From the NCBI GenBank assembly GCA_024449915.1, contig JAMZAV010002183.1:1-64000 (forward strand): 64,000 nt of DNA, read 5' to 3'. The stretch's first letter is position 1; each line of letters starts with the position of its first letter. The stretch is from Sweltsa coloradensis (taxonomy: Eukaryota > Arthropoda > Insecta > Plecoptera > Chloroperlidae). The notes below the pieces were generated by a model that was given only the letters and a program-made list of their open reading frames with translations, ran no database searches and was not told the origin of the DNA. Of the stretch, positions 1 to 12,751 are shown piece after piece. The position numbers and the translations under genes were made by a program.

Positions 1-887
1 TAAATTACTGCTACAAAAAATACTACAAAGTGAAATTGAAACTCGCCATGAAATGAGACTTGAGAATGCTAAACACAATACACGCATCTCTACTTGGGTA
101 TTAGGTCATGGAGGTAGAAACACAAACAGTTTCAAGTCTAGTTTCTAGTCTGTGGAACCGGCCGGGCCTCGCTGTGTAGATGACTCACTGTATCCACCTA
201 CGTTCTACGGTATCTCTCTCTACTCGTATCAACAACACGCGTAATAGACACAACAATTATATTCGTACCCAGACATCGGACAATACCTACTCATCTTCAA
301 ACTTATGTATTATGGCTGATTGATTTTTGAACGTCCTGGTTCAAATGTTTTAATATTTCACTTTTCGTGTAGTATAACACAGTAAACGTAAAAATAGCAT
401 AGATGAATTGTTATAAATTGTAATCTACAGTTTGGTTACTATTTTTAAGAGAACGTATTTAGTTATGTTTTATTACTTGCCTGGTTCTTGCACCCAAATG
501 GAATTTATGTTCTAACAATAGAAAATTAATTCAACGTGAATAAACATGCCTACACTTTTTCTTGTTTAAAAAATAGCAATTGTGGATTACAAGCATTTCA
601 AACTATGAATTTAATTTATTTTGATTAGAGGGCAAACTAGATTTTTTACTTCATTCATGATTAACAATTTGACTTGTCTTGTTGCTGCTCTATTACCTTC
701 AGCTATGAAAAATAAAATAATTCAATTATACTAAAGTCATTTTGGCGATGTCTACAAAGTTCTAAACTGATTTGTTCAAAGCAAGAAACCCCCGTCTGGA
801 CCCGGGGTAGAGTGTGGCTCTGAATTGTACAAGGCGAGGAAAGAGAAAAAGTCCACCTCGCAAACATCAGCTAGTAAGAGCGGAGAA
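1..887. other. AT-rich sequence without a recognisable gene
   Basis: I see no splice-bounded open frame, repeat with clear ends, or RNA gene here. It contains ordinary AT-rich spacer. Confidence 0.5.
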
Positions 888-1090
888 CATTGTGGCGGTT
901 ACTCCCCTCCCTTGTGACCCTGCAGTTTGTCTCCAACTCCTCCCCACATCTCCTAGACCTAACGGTTGACGCGCCCTTGATCCCGTCCCACACCCTACGA
1001 AGTTATCCCAGTCCTCTATCTCTGGGCTCCTTGTGGCGGTCTCTCCCTCCCTTGTGACCCTGCAGTTTGTGTTTGTCTCCAACTCCTCTT
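888..1090. repeat. Two direct copies of a ~55-bp C-rich unit
   Basis: The stretch around GGCGGT..CTCCC..TTGTGACCCTGCAGTTTG followed by CTCCAACTCCTC occurs at about 890-942 and again at about 1034-1088. The second copy carries a 6-bp GTTTGT insertion. Short open frames across it come from the repeat and I do not call them genes. Confidence 0.6.
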
Positions 1091-1788
1091 CTCAAGGTCA
1101 GACGAGGAATATCTGATCATAACGAGGCCTACACTGAATCCTAATAGGTCTATTGACATTGAAATGAGATAAGGCATCTCATCTTTCTTCCCCACGGGGA
1201 TACTCTACAGTGTCGTAACTAGCCCTTGTTTTTCGGCGGGGGGGGGGGGGGGGGCATTTTTGTCCAACTATCATTTTTAGCACAACTAGTGAAGGGGTCT
1301 GTGGTACAGTCAGTGGTGTCATCCACCAATGGGGACCAATGGGGGGTCTGGTGGGTTGGCGGCCTTCAGTTGATGTGGGTCCGGGGCGCACAGCCCCGAT
1401 TTTTTTGGTTCTATTCTAAGAGCGTGATTGGAATATTTTGAAGTTTTTTGTTTACAAAAACCTCATAAGATGCATGTATGTCTGTATGAAAAAATTGCTA
1501 AATAAAAAAAATACATCAATACTTATATAAGATCTCAAGAAGCACCTCATTTCAAATAATAATTGTGCCCCCCTCGCCCTCTGACCAAATTTGGGGGGGA
1601 CAGTCGCTCCCCCCCCCGAACCTCCCACACATTAACAAAAAAGGTGTTAGTTATTTTTCTCTAGTTATAGGTCCAGAAATTTGGGGGTTTTGCAATGCTC
1701 ACTATATGCAGATGCTCATCCAAATGTAAAAAATAAATTATTTGTCTATCTTGTAGGCCCCCCTAGCTACTAGACCTACGCTATTAAG

Positions 1789-2115
1789 GCTATTTGACCG
1801 CGTTTTTTTATTTTCCAAAATATGCTACCAAGTCAAAATATAGTGAATGGCTTTGAAACCTGGCTCATTTAGAAAATCAAAACTTATTTTTTCAAATTTT
1901 TCTGATCCGGTGCACGGCCAATATTGCCACCTCAAAATAATTGTAAACTTCAATTCGCCAAGGCACACCGTTCAACGTAGGGTGCTGTGTTTTTGTGTCA
2001 CTGGTAACTGGTTTTCTATAGGCTGACTGAGAGAAAAAATATTTTTTTAAATATTTGTCTTTCCTGCAAATTTTTTTGTTTGGCGGTATTTTGTACCGAT
2101 TTGTACATGACAAAT
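1789..2115 (+). repeat. Half copy of the foldback repeat found complete at 52729-53312
   Basis: Starts near GACCGCGTTT and runs through GCTACCAAGTC, CACGGCCAAT, CAATTCGCCAAGGCACA and CAACGTAGGGTG to the TTTGGCGGTA segment. This matches the left arm of the palindrome at 52.7-53.3 kb. The inverted right arm is absent. Function is unknown; probably a non-autonomous DNA element. Confidence 0.7.
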
Positions 2116-2390
2116 TTATTTGTTTATTTAGGTTATTGATAGACAAACCTTGTTTTTTAGTTTCTTACTCTAATTTGAAATCTATCTCATATGCAACGAT
2201 TTTTTTTTCTCAATCTTCCAAATTTACAGCATGAAAAAATCAGGTTTTCAACCTGGAAAAGTCAGTGAATTTAGTATGGTAGACCGCCTGAGTTTGTGAG
2301 TCTTACCTTGAAAGAATCTGACCATTCTTCCTTCCACTATCTAAACACAAAGACAAACCACTGGACATGGTTTAATCCTCTTTCTGTTTC

Positions 2391-2643
2391 CAGATTGTTG
2401 CTGGGCGGAACGGACATAGAATTCACAACCTCTAGGATGTACATCAAGATGCGTCGTTCAAGAGGACTCGCGCGACTATTGGTGACGCAGGTGGCAATGC
2501 AGTTCCGGGCTGGTCGCTGGTTGCAGTCTGATGTTGAACGCGGAGATCACACGCCGATCTCAACGGTAGGAACTGAGAGGAATGATCCAGTTCACGTATC
2601 TGGTGCCGTCAGCCGATATCACATAACTTCAAGGTCGCGATAA
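2391..2643 (+). CDS. Candidate terminal coding exon, function unknown
   Basis: A GC-richer island follows a good 3' splice site (pyrimidine-rich, then TTTCCAG at 2385-2391). One frame stays open from there to TAA at 2641-2643, about 83 codons, rich in Arg and Ser. The other two frames stop. I recognise no domain. No partner exon was identified, so it could be a relic or chance. It is followed by T-rich DNA with no clear gene content to about 3010. Confidence 0.3.
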
Positions 2644-3013
2644 GTTTCCAGTAGATTTTCCTCGCCTCAACGTTGAGCCATCTTTCATTTTTTAACTGTA
2701 CCTTTTTACTTTACTTTGCTCTTACTCTTTTTGTTTTTGTGTTCTTGTTTTCTTATTTTCTTATAATTTGTCCATCTTTCATTTTCCTGCTTTTTATATG
2801 CCTACGGACTTTTTTCTTTTTTGTGTACATGTTTAATTTATAATTTCAAGTCCTTTTAAAACACTTCTTAGCACTTTCATTGTGTTATATATTTTGTTTT
2901 ATTTATTAGATCTTTCATACTATTATCTTTGTTATTTTACTCTCTTCTTTGTTAATTTTCAAGTCTTGTACAGTTTTTAAATAATTATCAATCATCCTCT
3001 TACTTGTATTTAA

Positions 3014-3914
3014 CTAGGAAAACGCTTAAGTCCCGCCGCGTTGTTGGATGAGCGTAATTGGTGTATTGAGCTGCCATGTGTTATGCGGATTTTCTGTTGT
3101 TCTGTGAAAAAATCATTACTAAGGTGAAGATTTTTTTTAAAAATTGATTTTAAATAAAAAAAAAATTAATTTTTAATTTTTTTAGTTAATCGTAATTTAA
3201 AAAATGAAAAAAATCGTAAAATTGCGATTTTCATAAGAAATAATTATTTGATTGCGCTTAAATTTCACACGAATATATTAATTCATAAAATTAAGGTTCT
3301 GTGAAAAAATCATTACAATTGGATAAAGCATGTAGGTGGTATTTATTATTTATTTATTTATCTCTAACAACAGGTATCAAAACCCACAAGTGTTAGGTAT
3401 AACTAAAACTAAACAATTATAAATATATAATAATATTATAAAATATAAGTCAAAGAATTGTTTTAAAAAAGAAAAAAAAACGTAAAATTTCGATTTTCAT
3501 GAGAAATAATTTTTCGATTGCGCTCAAATTTCACACGAATATCTTAATTCATAAAATTACGGTTCTGTGAAAAAATCATAACAATCGGATAAAGCATGTA
3601 GGTGTTATAAGTAGAAGAAATTTTTCAAAAATCGAAAAAAAATCGTAAAATTGCGATTTTAATGAGAAATAATTTTTCAATTGCGCTCAAAAACGTGGCA
3701 GTTCTAAGTTCAGAGATTTCGAAGGCCTCCATAAAATTTATTATTATTATTATTATTTTATTATTATTATTATTATTATTTATTATTTTATTTATTTAAT
3801 TTATCGGTGTAGCCGGAATCGTGCGGACAAACACAAAAAAAAAAAAAACATTCCGGATTTTTTTCTCCAGTGTAGTGAAATGGAATCTTCGCTTCGCTTG
3901 CTACGCTCATCCAA
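3014..3914 (-). mobile_element. Helitron-like non-autonomous element, family A, copy 1
   Basis: Read on the minus strand it runs from TTGGATGAGCG (3914) to a subterminal inverted copy, a short AACGC/GCGTT hairpin and terminal CTAG (3017-3014). The host base after CTAG is T. The interior has diverged ~165-bp repeats containing the phrase TAAGGTTCTGTGAAAAAATC. A (TTA)n microsatellite interrupts it at about 3740-3800. It encodes no protein. Confidence 0.7.
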
Positions 3915-4066
3915 TTATTTTTGTTGGTATTTACGATCTGCTTATATACACAGATGTAGCGCCTATCCCTGTTCTATTCTATCATGTTAGTACACATCCA
4001 TATGATGTTGGTATTGTTTGTTTTAAGTCCTCTGTTTTATTTTATGATTGGTTATGGTTGGAATGA

Positions 4067-4480
4067 CTTATGATTTTCTATTCTTCACATTTGTTTTTAA
4101 TTTATGGTCTTCTCCTATGTAGGCCTACTTTTATCATTTGTCCCATCTCTTAGGTGTATGTGAAAGTTCTATTGTCATTTAAAATCATCTATATTTTATT
4201 AAAATGCTTTTCCGTTATTATTTGGTTTATTTTATAAATACTTTACATTATGATTTTCTATTCTTCACATTTGTTTTTAATTTATGGTCTTCTCCTACGT
4301 AGGCCTACTTTTATATTTTATTGTTTTATTTATTTTGTTTTATTGTCATTTAAAGTCATCTATATTTTCATGCCTCTCTTGTTATTATTTGGTTCATTTT
4401 ATAAATACTTTATGATTTTTTATCCTTTGCTTTTGTTTTTAATTTACACTCTTCTTGTATATTCCTTATCTTTTATCCCA
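4067..4480 (+). repeat. Tandem array of a ~180-bp T-rich unit, about 2.3 copies
   Basis: ATGATTTTCTATTCTTCACA starts units near 4068 and 4250, and a degenerate third near 4408. Each continues with a TAGGCCTACTTTTAT segment and TTTATAAATACTTTA. It may be a retroelement 3' region; no ORF of interest. Confidence 0.7.
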
Positions 4481-4494
4481 TCTTGCACGTGAAT

Positions 4495-4540
4495 GTAACG
4501 CGGCTACTTTGAACGCGGCTACTTTGAACGTGGCTTGTTC
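4495..4540 (+). repeat. Short direct repeat of a 15-bp unit (ACGCGGCTACTTTGA)
   Basis: Two perfect and one partial copy of a 15-bp unit lie immediately after the 180-bp tandem array. Confidence 0.75.
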
Positions 4541-6545
4541 CTCTTGAAGTTACCACACTCGCTCCTATGAGTACGTCATGGCAACCTTGTGGATCTTCAC
4601 CCCATCCCCTCTAACTTGCGCAGCGGGGCAGTACATAAACTATGCGAAAAGTAGATTGATTGTGCCTTTATCGTATATTATAGTATCTACACTCATATAA
4701 TTTCATTAAAATGCAGATGGATATTTTAATTAGTAGTTGTTTAGTTGCCGGGAATTATTTGTATTGTTTGTCAACTTGTATGCGACATCATGATGAAAAT
4801 GCACATTCATTACTGTCGGGTAGTTTGCGTACTGCCTCGTTTCAGGAGCAGAGATCACCGCATCGTCTTCACCCACCCTGACCATATGTGAACTAAATCG
4901 CAGGTGGGAGACTCCCACTCCCCTGCGATCTTACTAGGGTGACTAGAGAGTTAACCCTTTCTGACCCAACGGCGCCATATAGACCCATAACGTTTTTAAA
5001 TTTTTATCTGGGTAAATAATAGTTTTTTTTCAATTTGACCCCAATTTTTTTGTTTTTTGTAAATTATTTTTTTCCCACATTCCAATAGGACCAAAAGTGA
5101 ATTTTTTAGAGAAGATTGAAAATACAAATCTGCAAAAAAGGCTAAAAATGGGGGGAAAACGGTTTGTCCCGGAAATGTAATAAATCTCTAGAATTGCTAT
5201 TATTTGAGGTACAAAAAATTCAAAATATGCAAAAAAAAAACTAGGAAAAATCTAGTTTTAGGAATGTATTTCAAATTTGAGTTTTTACTTAAAATGAAGC
5301 TTTTATTCAAATTCCTAAATTTCCCAAAATTTATTAAAATTCATGATAAAAATTATGAAAAAAATACTCAAATTCATAGAAAAAAATGCAAAACTCAAAT
5401 TGTTTGCTTAAAATTACCCAATTTTCACAGATTTAATTCGGGCCTGAAAGGGTTAAGCACTAGTACAAACACCTGCCGTGTTTGGGGCGATAGTCTCAAG
5501 CAAGAGTAGCTTGCCCTGACCAACTTTGATATTTTATTGTATTTCAGGTAGGCCTACATTAAACAGCAAGGATTTTTCGGGACATGTTTAATTTGCGAAA
5601 TTGGACTTTAATTTAAGTGAAAAGTTCAACTATTTGTGAGGTTATGATTACTTAACATGATGTTCTATGCAGAAGATTATTTACGAAATGACGGGAAAAA
5701 ACTGTTCTCGTAAAATTTGCACCTATTCTCTTGAATCACAAATTTAATGCGAAATTTTGATGTTTTTTTTCTTAAAATCCTCTTAAATTTACTAAATTAT
5801 ATATATATTCAAGGTTGGGTTGTCAATATGTAGGCATATGAACACAAAATGTCACAGGAGAAGATAGGTCCAAAATATACCAAAATAGAAGTGGAACGAT
5901 ACGATTAAATAGGTAACTGTTAATTAATGTCAATACCGGTAGTGGTTTCCGTCAATTTATTTAACCAAAACTTTATCGTTTTATTTACCAAATTCTACTT
6001 CTTTTCCCCGTTTTTAGCCTAAAATTTACAATTTTAAATGACTAAATTCAAGAATTTTATTTACCATAAATTCTTGTCCCTACTAACAGCTCATCCCACG
6101 CTACGAGACCTCTGAAGACATCAGTCACGATAAGTCAATCGCTCGCTAGTTAGAGGGGATTGAAGTCTGATATTGTGTAGTTTAAGTATTGTCATTTATG
6201 TTAATTCTGAATGATTCATACTTGGATTACTTTTTACTTTGTATCAATAAACTGTCCCCCAAGGTTTGTCATGGCGTACTGGTTTAGCCAGGTGCTACCA
6301 AAATGTTGCACTGGCTACATTGTACTAGCTCCGGAAAAACAGTACTTTTTTACTGCGCGAGTTTTTAAGTTCCGATATTTAGCCTATTTAAGTGGCTTTC
6401 GGGTACCATCTTTGGGGTACTTTCCAGCTTTCTCCGCGGGGTTAGCTGGTTAGGGTGCGGCTTGATAGTGTCGCGAAGAGAGAAGAGGTGTCGTAATGGA
6501 CGAGGGAAGACATCACATGGGTGAGATGATCATCACTCATAAGTT
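4541..6545. other. AT-rich spacer, no gene recognised
   Basis: Open frames here, such as 5204-5509, are Lys/Asn/Phe-rich products of AT-rich sequence without splice context or recognisable domains. Confidence 0.5.
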
Positions 6546-7521
6546 CTTTCAAGCAGGGTGTGTGATTTAAACTAGGAAAACGCTTAAGTCCCGCCGCGTT
6601 GTTGGATGAGCGTAATTGGTGAATTGAGCTGCCAAGTGTTTTGCGGATTTTCTGTTGTTCTGTGAAAAAATCAGAACTTTGTTGAAATTTTTTTTAAATT
6701 AAATCAAATTAAATAAAAAATTAACTTTTTTTTTTTTTATTTAATCGTAATTTTAAAAAAGGAAAAAATCGTTATATTGAAATTTTCATAAGAAATAATT
6801 ATTCGATTGCGCACAAATTTTACACGAATATATTAATTCATAAAATTAAGGTTCTGTGAAAAATTCATTACAATCGGATAAAGCATGTAGGAGTTATAAG
6901 TCGAAGAAATTTTTTTAAAAATCGAAAAAAATCGTAAAATTGCGATTTTCATGAGAAATAATTTTTCGATTGCGCTCAAAAACGTGGCAGTTCTTAGTTC
7001 AAAGATTTCGAAGGCCTCCATAAAATTTCATCGCAATCGGAGTATCGGTTTAGCCGGAATCGTGTTAACAGACAGACAAAAATACAGAAAGAAAGAAAGA
7101 AAGAAAAAAAAAAAACATTCCGGATTTTTTTCTCCAGTGTAGTGAAATGGAATCTTCGCTTCGCTCGCTACGCTCATCCAAAAATTAAATATCACGATGT
7201 ATTTGATTTAAATCGGATTTATTGATTATCAACTTTTCAATTAATTTTTTTTTTTTTTTTTATCAGATTTTAATTGATTTAAATCAACAACATGTGTGTT
7301 TCAAAACTTGTCAACTTGGTGAGTGGATCAAATACTTTCACAAGCGCTTCAGAAAATCTAATTCAAAAATTCTTTGAAGGAGAACTTTGCCTACATCAAT
7401 TAGAACTCTTAGGCTATGTTTGTTGCTCAAAATGAAGAAAAAGTGGATTTGATTTAAATCAATGATTTTTTTAAAATTAAATAAATCATTTAATTTCAAT
7501 CAAAAACATCCTGGTTTCAAG
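6546..7521 (+). mobile_element. hAT-like MITE with 8-bp target duplication, split by a Helitron-like insertion
   Basis: The element spans 6554 (CAGGGTGTGTGAT) to 7513 (AACATCCTG). The flanks CTTTCAAG (6546-6553) and GTTTCAAG (7514-7521) match at 7 of 8 bases, the hAT target-duplication size. The body is rich in GATTTAAATCA motifs. Related copies lie at 19757-20105 and 37373-37650. The Helitron-like copy at 6572-7181 is inserted inside it, so the hAT-like insertion is older. Confidence 0.7.
6572..7181 (-). mobile_element. Helitron-like element, family A, copy 2
   Basis: Minus-strand 5' end TTGGATGAGCGTAGCGAG (7181); 3' end CGTTTTCCTAG at 6572, followed by host T. Two internal ~165-bp repeats and an A-rich tract. 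No coding capacity. It interrupts the hAT-like element. Confidence 0.75.
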
Positions 7522-7777
7522 TAACTTGGGACCCTGGGACTTGGGCATTTAATTCACTTCAACAGAGCATGGGAAAAGTAGTTCTGATTTAATAACTAGG
7601 GTAGCAGACAAACATAAAATATGCTACGTCATATTTTTAATTCACTTTCATCACACTTCCTTAGGCCTCCAGTTACAGTAGTTATCTACCTGCATGTTGA
7701 TGTGTACCGTATGTGTGGCGACGCGTGGATGTAAAATCATGTAAATGGTGTGGTACGGGTTTAAAATTGTGTTAAGA

Positions 7778-8238
7778 GTCTTCACTAGACAGATATGACC
7801 TTGACACGCCCGTAAGCACTCAAATTCAAATGTACAACGCTCTAGAGAAAATTTGAAACAACATACGTGAATTCTAAAATGCACAAGACAGATATGTTTA
7901 TGCAGAACAACATACAACAGACAGAATTGCTTTATTTAATAAACCTTATACATACTATTCACCATTGTTAAGCGTAAAGTCAACGCTACGGGAGCAACCT
8001 CTTCTTTTTCCCGTTGCGTCGACTTTATGCGTAACAACGGTGTATAGTAGTGTTTATTACATACATCAATTCTGTTAGTTGTGTTCACATCTGCATAAAA
8101 ATATCTGTGTCTTTTGCATTTTAGAATTCTCCTATGTAGTTTCAATTTTTCTCCAGAGTGTTGTACATCTGAATTTGAGTGCGTACGAGCGTGCCGTGTA
8201 CATGTCTGTCTGGTGAAGACTCTAAAGTAGAATGAAGA
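7778..8238. repeat. Long imperfect inverted repeat, ~220-bp arms
   Basis: Left-arm phrases GAGTCTTCACTAGACAGA, CTCAAATTCA, AATTCTAAAATGCA and ACATACTATTCACCATTGTT recur inverted, with mismatches, in the right arm. The turn lies near 8000-8015. A transcript of either strand would fold into one long hairpin. Both the 88- and 129-codon open frames that overlap it are antisense readings of the arms. Origin unknown. Confidence 0.65.
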
Positions 8239-8338
8239 GTCAGTTCGCAATTCTTTTAAATTTAAGTCAACTTTGCAAACATAACATGTACAAATTAATG
8301 GGGTCTTGGCAGAATATATAAACAATAAGTTAGTTAAG

Positions 8339-9940
8339 GGACTAGTGCCAAATTAAAACCTTGCAAAATTACACGATTTTAGTAATATCTCGTGAAACTC
8401 TACTTGAAATAAAAAAAGTGGCTTATAGGTCCTAGATGTAGTTTCCTCAGAACTCGGAACTATATCCGGTAAAATAAAAAATATTCATATTTTATAATCT
8501 GTAGTGAGTGTATAGCACACAATCACTAGGGCCCACTGATAATAATATTTGAAACATTGGGTGGATACAGCCCCGACGAAACTATGTAGCGCTAAAAGCC
8601 ACTGTTTTGATCTTGAGTAGCATTTTGTGGGATTTTACTAAATACAATCAGGTAATTTTGCTCGGTTCAAATTTTGGCAGTCGTCCTTTCTCTTAATTGC
8701 ACTTTGCATTCACAACTCGAAAATCTGTTAGCCAGCAATGCTACAATCCCCATTAAATACCAGTTAATGTATGATTAAGAATTTCTTTTAAAATAAATTC
8801 TCATTTTTTATTCAAACCATGAAGACGCACAATCGTACACGGGTATCTAGTTAAAAACACATTCGGTGTTGATTGTCAATTTAGAGGAAGTATTATAAAG
8901 AATATAAAAACCACAATAGTAGGCCAGTAGGCCTACTATTTTAATTTCAGAATGAATTTTATTAATTTATTCGATTATTAAAGGTGTAGGCCTATTGATA
9001 ATAATATTTTTATCTTTGTCCTTGTCCTTGTAGACTCTTCTTACGAAATAACCTTCGACTAATTTATCGCGTTTTTAATTCTGTGCATCATTTAGTGAAA
9101 ATCAGATAATGTTCCCTACTTTTTATATTGGAGGTAGTTCTACCTTTAAATCTGTCTTCAAGCAATTTTATATTGTCCAATACTGTATAAGCGGTACAGA
9201 TAATATAGTGGCTCAAATCCTTATTTCTTCTGTCTATGCCTTCATTTAAAGATTGTTAATATCCAGATAATCGAATAAAAAACCGTTATGCTAAATTTGG
9301 TGTAAACCTTTTAATGGGAATGTCTGAATAATAATGCAAATGTGGGGACATTCATTCAAATGCTCTGGGTCGCATAGAAGTTCTATTCTTTAACATAAAG
9401 CACTTGACGTCACGAACTGAAAGTTCCACTGGTGTAGACAAAAAAGCCAAGAAGCCAAGGAAGAAAGAAGATACATAGTTTTATCACCTTGACTGAAGAG
9501 AAGAAGAAGAGAAGAAAGCTCTCGTTGACTTCGCTAATCCAAAGGTTCTGTAATGCAGAGTATAACAATAAGACGTATTTTAAGTTCTGAAGTATGATTG
9601 GTACAAGAGTAAAATGGTAATTTATTCTTTTGTATATATCTTAATAATGTTCATCGCCACATGCTAGCTTTTGTTTTGTCATCTCGGCTGTAAGAATGTA
9701 GTAGTATCCGGTAAAATTAACTCGCTTTCGGCAATCTTTCCATTTTATCGAAGAAAGTTCTTTTTCGTATTTGTCAACCTGTTAACACTGAAATAAAAAC
9801 AATTGCTAAATTTACGTAAGGAGCTATACCTATGGTCTTCAACACATTTTAAATTTTCAACTTGCTATTTTACAAATTTCAAAGAAGGAAAATTTCCAAT
9901 AAAGTTTCACGGGCTGGTTAGGAAGATACTAGTAATTAAC
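8339..9940. other. AT-rich spacer, no gene recognised
   Basis: Scattered TAGGCCTA motifs and purine-rich patches. No exon-like island, RNA gene or bounded repeat was identified. Confidence 0.5.
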
Positions 9941-9974
9941 TTCAGTGATTAATTAATTAACTTCAGACTTGAAG

Positions 9975-10044
9975 TGCCCAGTTTCAAGAAGAAAAGTTCC
10001 CAATGCATTGTGGGCTGGAGCCGAAGACTACAGACCTCTAAATG
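9975..10044 (+). CDS. Possible first exon: ATG directly before a 5' splice site
   Basis: A moderately GC-rich stretch (about 9980-10044) ends with ATG followed at once by a consensus donor (ATG then GTAAGT, 10042-10050). Genes with a near-empty first coding exon look like this. The next exon is not established; the in-frame exon at 13836 is one possibility. No CpG-rich promoter or TATA box is evident. Confidence 0.25.
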
Positions 10045-10559
10045 GTAAGTTTTCATCAATGTTTTTTTGCTAAAAGTAGACTGGGTTTATCAGAAAAAAT
10101 TTACAGAAATTGTAAAATTCTTGTGTCAAAAACACTTTACTAACGTTAAGTTCGCAAGATGTTTAAGATGTTCACCTACTTTATAGGGTCCCATAAATTA
10201 ACTTTATATTAATGATTGCTAAATAATTAATGGAGACACTTTATTTTAAATTTCACTGACTTATGACACGTTTATGCAAATTCTGATGGTTTTCACTGTG
10301 GTTGTGTGGTTGTGGTTTAAAGCTAAAAGCTTTGCTTTTTAAAGCTATAAGCTTTTTAATGAAGAAAAATCAAATATTTTGCATTAATTACCTAGAGTTA
10401 GTTAGTTTTCATTCAAACAAAAAATCTCAACTCATCATAATATTTGTTCATTATTTAGAACTGTTATTGACAAATTGCTAATTTTAAAATAAAAATAAAA
10501 TTTGTGAGATTGCTCAAATTTTACAGGGTCCCGTGATAAATGTGATAGTTGATTGTAAG

Positions 10560-10725
10560 CATTCTTACAACTCTTCTTTTCTCCTTCCCAAAGTTGGCAC
10601 CACTGCCGAGAATCGTTACTCCAGGATTCGTCGTCTCATCTGACGACATCGTAGAATGCCGTCTCTGGTCCGACATCGCGCCAAAGAAGATCTGGCCTCT
10701 TATCTGCCGTTGATTCTTCATTGGA
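10560..10725. other. GC-richer island of unknown status
   Basis: Frames are open on both strands (plus to TGA near 10711; minus 10521-10721) in otherwise AT-rich DNA. Base composition suggests an old exon or repeat fragment. I recognise no domain and cannot choose a strand. Confidence 0.25.
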
Positions 10726-11602
10726 TGGTAGGCCTACCTAGTGGTTTGGCTGGGTGAGTGTTCTTGTAGTAAGTAATAGATATTTTACTACTACTGCCTG
10801 TAAGCTGTAGCAAATTCTTACTCCCCATATTGAAAGCAACATTGGTAACCTACGTTTTCATGTCTTAAATTCTAAGCAATTAAATTTCACTTTACGTCAC
10901 TAAATACGAGCATTAATTTCTACTTTGCCTTTTATTAATATAGTTATGTTACCCGAACAGTTCAACCTAGACACCTAAATTCTACTCTCTATATTATTTT
11001 TAGAAAAGTGAGCATTTTGTAGTGTTTTTACAAAATAGTACTATGTTTAGCATCAAAAACCTAAAATGCTTAAAGAAACGAATTTACTTGATTATAAGCT
11101 GCCATCGTGTAATAGCCGCACCCCTATTTTCACCACTAAAATTTTTAATACCTGTGTGTACACCCTTGACAAATGACTTTGCATAATGGCAGCTCATGCT
11201 GAACATGCTATTTTAAAATATATCCAAGGCCTTTATTTGCATAAATACAGAGTCTCTAGTCTATTATATCTACAAACTTCATTACTGATTCAAATTATGG
11301 CTTACTGAATTTATATTAAAGATGTTTTTTTTTTTATTTTTTTCATTTCAGTCTTTATTTCAAATGGTTGGAATTAATTTTCATCCCTTTTGTTAGGATT
11401 TTCAGCCATAGCTGGAAAGTAGTATACACATGGAAGTATGAGTCACAATTTGATTTCCCTGCTAACCACATTTGTTTGGTTATTGTGAAATCAAGTGAAA
11501 CCTGAAATTGGTCTGACTTTTCTTAAACCTATAATTGTTTGAAATTAAAATGTTCATGTGGTCACGTTCTTTGATGTCCATGTATTACTGATTCATGTTC
11601 CA

Positions 11603-11756
11603 GGTCTCTGAAGGTGTTGAAATACTAGCGGGTCAAGGTCACCGCGTTTCTTCCTGCCAGTGTTCCTCACATCGCCCACAGAATCTGAATTCCGCTCCAA
11701 CTTCTACATCGCGTCCAGAACTTCTGAATCGCCCACGAACGTCAACACCACACAGT
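11603..11756 (+). CDS. Exon-like unit, copy 1 of 3, function unknown
   Basis: A 3' splice-like TTCCAG precedes GTCTCTGAAGG, and a donor-like CACACA/GTAAGA follows. The conceptual peptide contains EILAGQGHRV. Copies 2 and 3 lie at 12752-12871 and 19592-19741. Copies 1 and 2 also share about 100-150 bp of flanking sequence, so they are duplicated genomic segments. Small indels shift the frame between copies, so at least some are dead. Confidence 0.3.
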
Positions 11757-11974
11757 AAGAATAATCTTTGTTTGTTACATTACAATCAAATAATTATTAG
11801 ACCTATATTCGTACAATAATTAACTTTGCATTTCACACAATGTGAGCCCTTATAAATTTAACATCAACTTTTCAGTTTTGTACTAGCTAGTAGTTTGTCT
11901 TTAATTTTACAAATTACTACTTAGGCCTTTTATAAAAATACAATCTTCTTTGCGTATGCCCACATTTACATCAT

Positions 11975-12510
11975 TATTCATGTCATCATGTGTTTCTAGT
12001 TAGCCAGTAGAGATTGGACTCCTGTTTGCTCCGATCCATGCCATTCAGTATTTTGTCCTGTTGAACTTTGATATACGTATGTACATTCAAAAAGATGTTT
12101 CCTGTCTTATTTGCCAGCTCCACACATTTGACAGACACTAGATTCAAAAGTTCCAGATCCATGGAGGTGCTTTCCAAGCCATGTCCTGTTTGATGCCGGA
12201 ATTGAGCTATTCTATTTTTTACTGTAGCACTTGCGTTTACCAGTCGTCCTCATTTTAGTGAACTCTTCCCGCAGTTTATTCTGCCCCGTCTTTTACCATT
12301 CCTTGTGGACCACTTGTGAACCATGCAGGTGAGATTTTACAGATTTATGCAATAGTTTTTTACTTTCTTGGTACTTGTTGCTACCTTGTCGGCCTTCTAA
12401 TTACCATAGAAGCCACAGTGGTATCCATTGTAGCACAATTTTGTTCCCATCGTTCATGAGGCGCAGAATCTGTAATTAACATTGTCTAATTTCGGGTTCT
12501 GCTACCTCCC
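11975..12510 (-). pseudogene. LINE 3' fragment (same family as 27001-29275), inverted
   Basis: On the minus strand this reads through the end of RNase H (including the PAHCG region), the Cys/His tail and the conserved NGMDRSKQES..YWLTR end. It has frameshifts throughout. It is a 5'-truncated, decayed copy of the RNase H-bearing LINE found complete enough to read at 27.0-29.3 kb. Confidence 0.85.
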
Positions 12511-12751
12511 TTTATTGACAGTTTACATAAGATGACAAGGACCACGGGGATCAGCGTTCTAATCAATAGAAATACATGTTTATAGAAATAATATTGAATG
12601 TCCCAAGACCGTGGATTTATTTAATTCTCCAAGTGAAAACTGAAATTGGGCTGAATTTCCTTAAACCTATTTCTTTAAGTTAAAATGTTCACACAGTCAA
12701 GTTCAATGATGTCCATGTTACATGTATTACTGATCTTGGCTGTGTCCCAGG

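Noticed and set aside
1226..1441. Open frames through a long G tract near 1239-1256
   Set aside because: Low-complexity poly-G coding for poly-Gly; overlapping frames on both strands; no splice or domain support.
5204..5509. 101-codon open frame rich in Lys and Phe
   Set aside because: AT-rich sequence readily gives such frames; no start context, splice sites or recognisable motif.
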